Assembly: GCA_000687695.1 (NCBI GenBank)
Contig: JHWZ01000001.1
Location: 186,001 to 250,000, forward strand
DNA from: Lachnospiraceae bacterium P6B14
Lineage (GTDB): Bacteria > Bacillota > Clostridia > Lachnospirales > Lachnospiraceae
DNA length: 64,000 nucleotides
Direction: 5' to 3'
Under the pieces are notes generated by a model. That model saw only the letters and a list, made by a program, of their open reading frames with translations. It was not told where the DNA came from and did no database searches. Position 1 is the first letter of the stretch. The number at the start of each line of letters is the position of its first letter. Positions 62,506-64,000 of the stretch are shown piece after piece. The translations under genes and the position numbers were made by a program.

Positions 62506-64000
62506 TTACTCTTTTCCACTGTTGCTCAGATCGGCAGAATCATAATGGATAGCTATCTGTTTTTTGTCGTACATCTTGTAGAACTCCATCATGATACGAT
62601 CTGTCACCACGTGTACCTGATCTTCATCCATATTGAGCAGAAGAACGATACGCTGAGTCGCGCTGTACTTCGTTGTCGCATCCACACTTCGAATGGACTT
62701 GAGTATCGCACGCTCAAGTATGGTCATCACGCGTTCTGTCTCATCGACGGTTACTCTATGCTCCTGCTCGCTCATCAGTGTAAACAGGAGAAGTCTCACG
62801 TGCTGATGGTTGCGTTCCGCAACATCGGTGATGTAATTGAGCATCGTTGTGAACGCCGGAAGGTCGACTTCAAGGCCTCCCTTGTCACGTTTACGATTCT
62901 TCAGGACAGATACCAAAGCGCGAAGGTCGGCACTCGCCTTTTCCTGACGCTCGATCTCTTCCTGTCCGCGCCAATGGATATAATATCCATCCTCACTCTG
63001 ATGCTTAGCTACGTAAAGCGCCTTATCCGCACGCTCGTAAACTACGTTGAACTCTTCCTTCTCGTGGTCGATCATGGCGATACCGATCGAAACGTTCAGC
63101 TTGCCGAGCGCCACCTGTTCATTTTTCCTGGCATTCAGCTTCTCACGGAACTTCTCCGCCATACGTGTCGCATGCTCAGGTGTGAGCACTCTCGGGAACA
63201 CAGCCACAAACTCGTCCGCGCCGAATCTGGCCACGATACCCTTCTCCCTGAAGGAAGCGATAAGCTTTGCCACGGTCTGCAGATAAATATCGCCGACCAT
63301 GTAACCCTCTGTCTCGTTTACCACATGGAACTGGTCTATATCGAAGATGAACAGGGTTCCCTGTCCCTGACGTGTTGTCTCCTGCAAAAGCTTTAAGCCG
63401 TAATTTCTGTTGTAAGCGCCGGTCAGCTCGTCGTGCATGTAGTTGTTTGCAAGCTGCTCCTCCTGCTTTTCCATGACACGGGAGAGAAGCTCTGTCGCCT
63501 CGCGAACCTCCTTCGGCTCCTCGTAATGCTCTTCCTGGATGAGGCGTCCCTGCTTGAGGAGGTTGAGCATGGCAGTTCCGGCTTCGGGATCGAACTGGGT
63601 CCCGATTCCCTTCTCGATCTCCTCCATGACGATATCGGGATCGAGTCTGTTTCTGTAAACACGGGTGCTGGTCATCGCGTCATACGCATCCGCCACCGCG
63701 ATGATACGTGCGATCTTCGGAATCTCATCTCCCTCGAGTCCGTCAGGATAGCCCTTGCCGTCATAACGCTCGTGGTGATGCTTCGCACCGACATCTATCT
63801 CAGGGATCATACCGATATCCTTGAGGATATCCGCACCGATCACCGTATGATTCTTCATCAGCTGATACTCATCATCGGTAAGCTTTCCGGGCTTGTTAAG
63901 AACAGAATCCGGCACACCGATCTTTCCGATGTCGTGAAGCAACGCGATAAACTTGATGTCCGCGATCTCACTCTCAGAGTATCCGAGCTCCTTCGCGATG
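62506..64000 (-). CDS. HD-GYP and GGDEF domain protein (5' end outside window)
   Basis: Cyclic-di-GMP turnover protein cut by the right edge; 497 residues are visible. An N-terminal HD-GYP domain (FIALLHDIGKIGVPDSVLNK; HHERYDGKGYPDGLEGDEIP) should hydrolyse c-di-GMP. It is followed by a GGDEF domain whose signature reads FGADEF, a tolerated variant that may still be active, with the upstream DELTGAYNRNYG. About 120 C-terminal residues are unknown. The SRP RNA lies just downstream. Combined domains suggest regulated or bifunctional activity. Confidence 0.9.
   Translation of the reverse strand, partial: IAKELGYSESEIADIKFIALLHDIGKIGVPDSVLNKPGKLTDDEYQLMKNHTVIGADILKDIGMIPEIDVGAKHHHERYDGKGYPDGLEGDEIPKIARIIAVADAYDAMTSTRVYRNRLDPDIVMEEIEKGIGTQFDPEAGTAMLNLLKQGRLIQEEHYEEPKEVREATELLSRVMEKQEEQLANNYMHDELTGAYNRNYGLKLLQETTRQGQGTLFIFDIDQFHVVNETEGYMVGDIYLQTVAKLIASFREKGIVARFGADEFVAVFPRVLTPEHATRMAEKFREKLNARKNEQVALGKLNVSIGIAMIDHEKEEFNVVYERADKALYVAKHQSEDGYYIHWRGQEEIERQEKASADLRALVSVLKNRKRDKGGLEVDLPAFTTMLNYITDVAERNHQHVRLLLFTLMSEQEHRVTVDETERVMTILERAILKSIRSVDATTKYSATQRIVLLLNMDEDQVHVVTDRIMMEFYKMYDKKQIAIHYDSADLSNSGKE

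Noticed and set aside
62545-63396. 283-codon plus-strand frame
   Set aside because: Antisense to the HD-GYP/GGDEF gene.
1-64000. CRISPR arrays, insertion sequences, prophage
   Set aside because: No regularly spaced direct repeats, transposase or phage structural genes were seen.

Overview
The window reads as chromosomal DNA of a Lachnospiraceae-type Clostridium (gut or rumen Firmicute). The support is indirect but consistent: Gram-positive style AGGAGG ribosome sites, TTGACA-17-TATAAT promoters, a long Gram-positive SRP RNA, meso-diaminopimelate dehydrogenase, a group B [FeFe] hydrogenase with HydE, an acetate CoA-transferase of the butyrate-producer family, KtrAB-like potassium uptake, ThyX, and a xylo-oligosaccharide locus. 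Most genes lie on the minus strand. No tRNA, rRNA, CRISPR array, insertion sequence or prophage was seen.

Layout. 1-10.5 kb is a pentose and xylo-oligosaccharide locus: a CUT1 ABC transporter, an AraC-type regulator, a GH120-type beta-xylosidase, a DUF624 membrane protein, xylulokinase and a fucose/arabinose-isomerase-family enzyme. A shared motif, read AACAGATTTTTG on the minus strand, sits upstream of its three operons and is a candidate operator for the AraC protein. 10.5-15.9 kb holds the hydrogenase, a divergent DUF2752 protein, HydE, a CheX-like protein, an HD-domain protein with a Cys-rich tail, and diaminopimelate dehydrogenase. 15.9-29.4 kb is the rpmG-secE-nusG-rplK-rplA / rplJ-rplL / rpoB-rpoC cluster, with an NCS2 purine permease on its own promoter between rplA and rplJ and an L10 leader with attenuator ahead of rplJ.

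29.4-40.7 kb is mixed accessory DNA: an unrecognised flagellar-cap-like protein, a chemoreceptor, a DUF2130 protein, an acyl-CoA:acetate CoA-transferase, a secreted protein, an ADP-ribosylglycohydrolase, a D-2-hydroxyacid dehydrogenase, an HTH-Uma2 fusion, a broken MFS transporter gene, and a YgjP-type metallopeptidase with an apparently leaderless transcript. 40.7-49.5 kb carries glycogen phosphorylase and a type-2-like ileS (one operon), KtrA/KtrB-type potassium uptake, and thyX. 49.5-64 kb carries a dCACHE chemoreceptor, an orphan AbiEi-like antitoxin, the MoxR-DUF58-transglutaminase operon, murA, a two-gene operon coding a degenerate CbxX-like AAA protein and a large CNBD-like protein, the SRP RNA, and a truncated HD-GYP/GGDEF protein.

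Two themes go beyond routine annotation. First, several intergenic gaps (8.7, 24.0, 29.2, 47.1 and 62.1 kb) hold 95-200 bp branched inverted-repeat structures that differ in sequence but share an architecture of long outer arms with nested hairpins. Second, the pseudo-AAA and degenerate-CNBD gene pair at 58.3-62.1 kb has lost the nucleotide-binding residues of both families and looks like an uncharacterised signalling or scaffold module.
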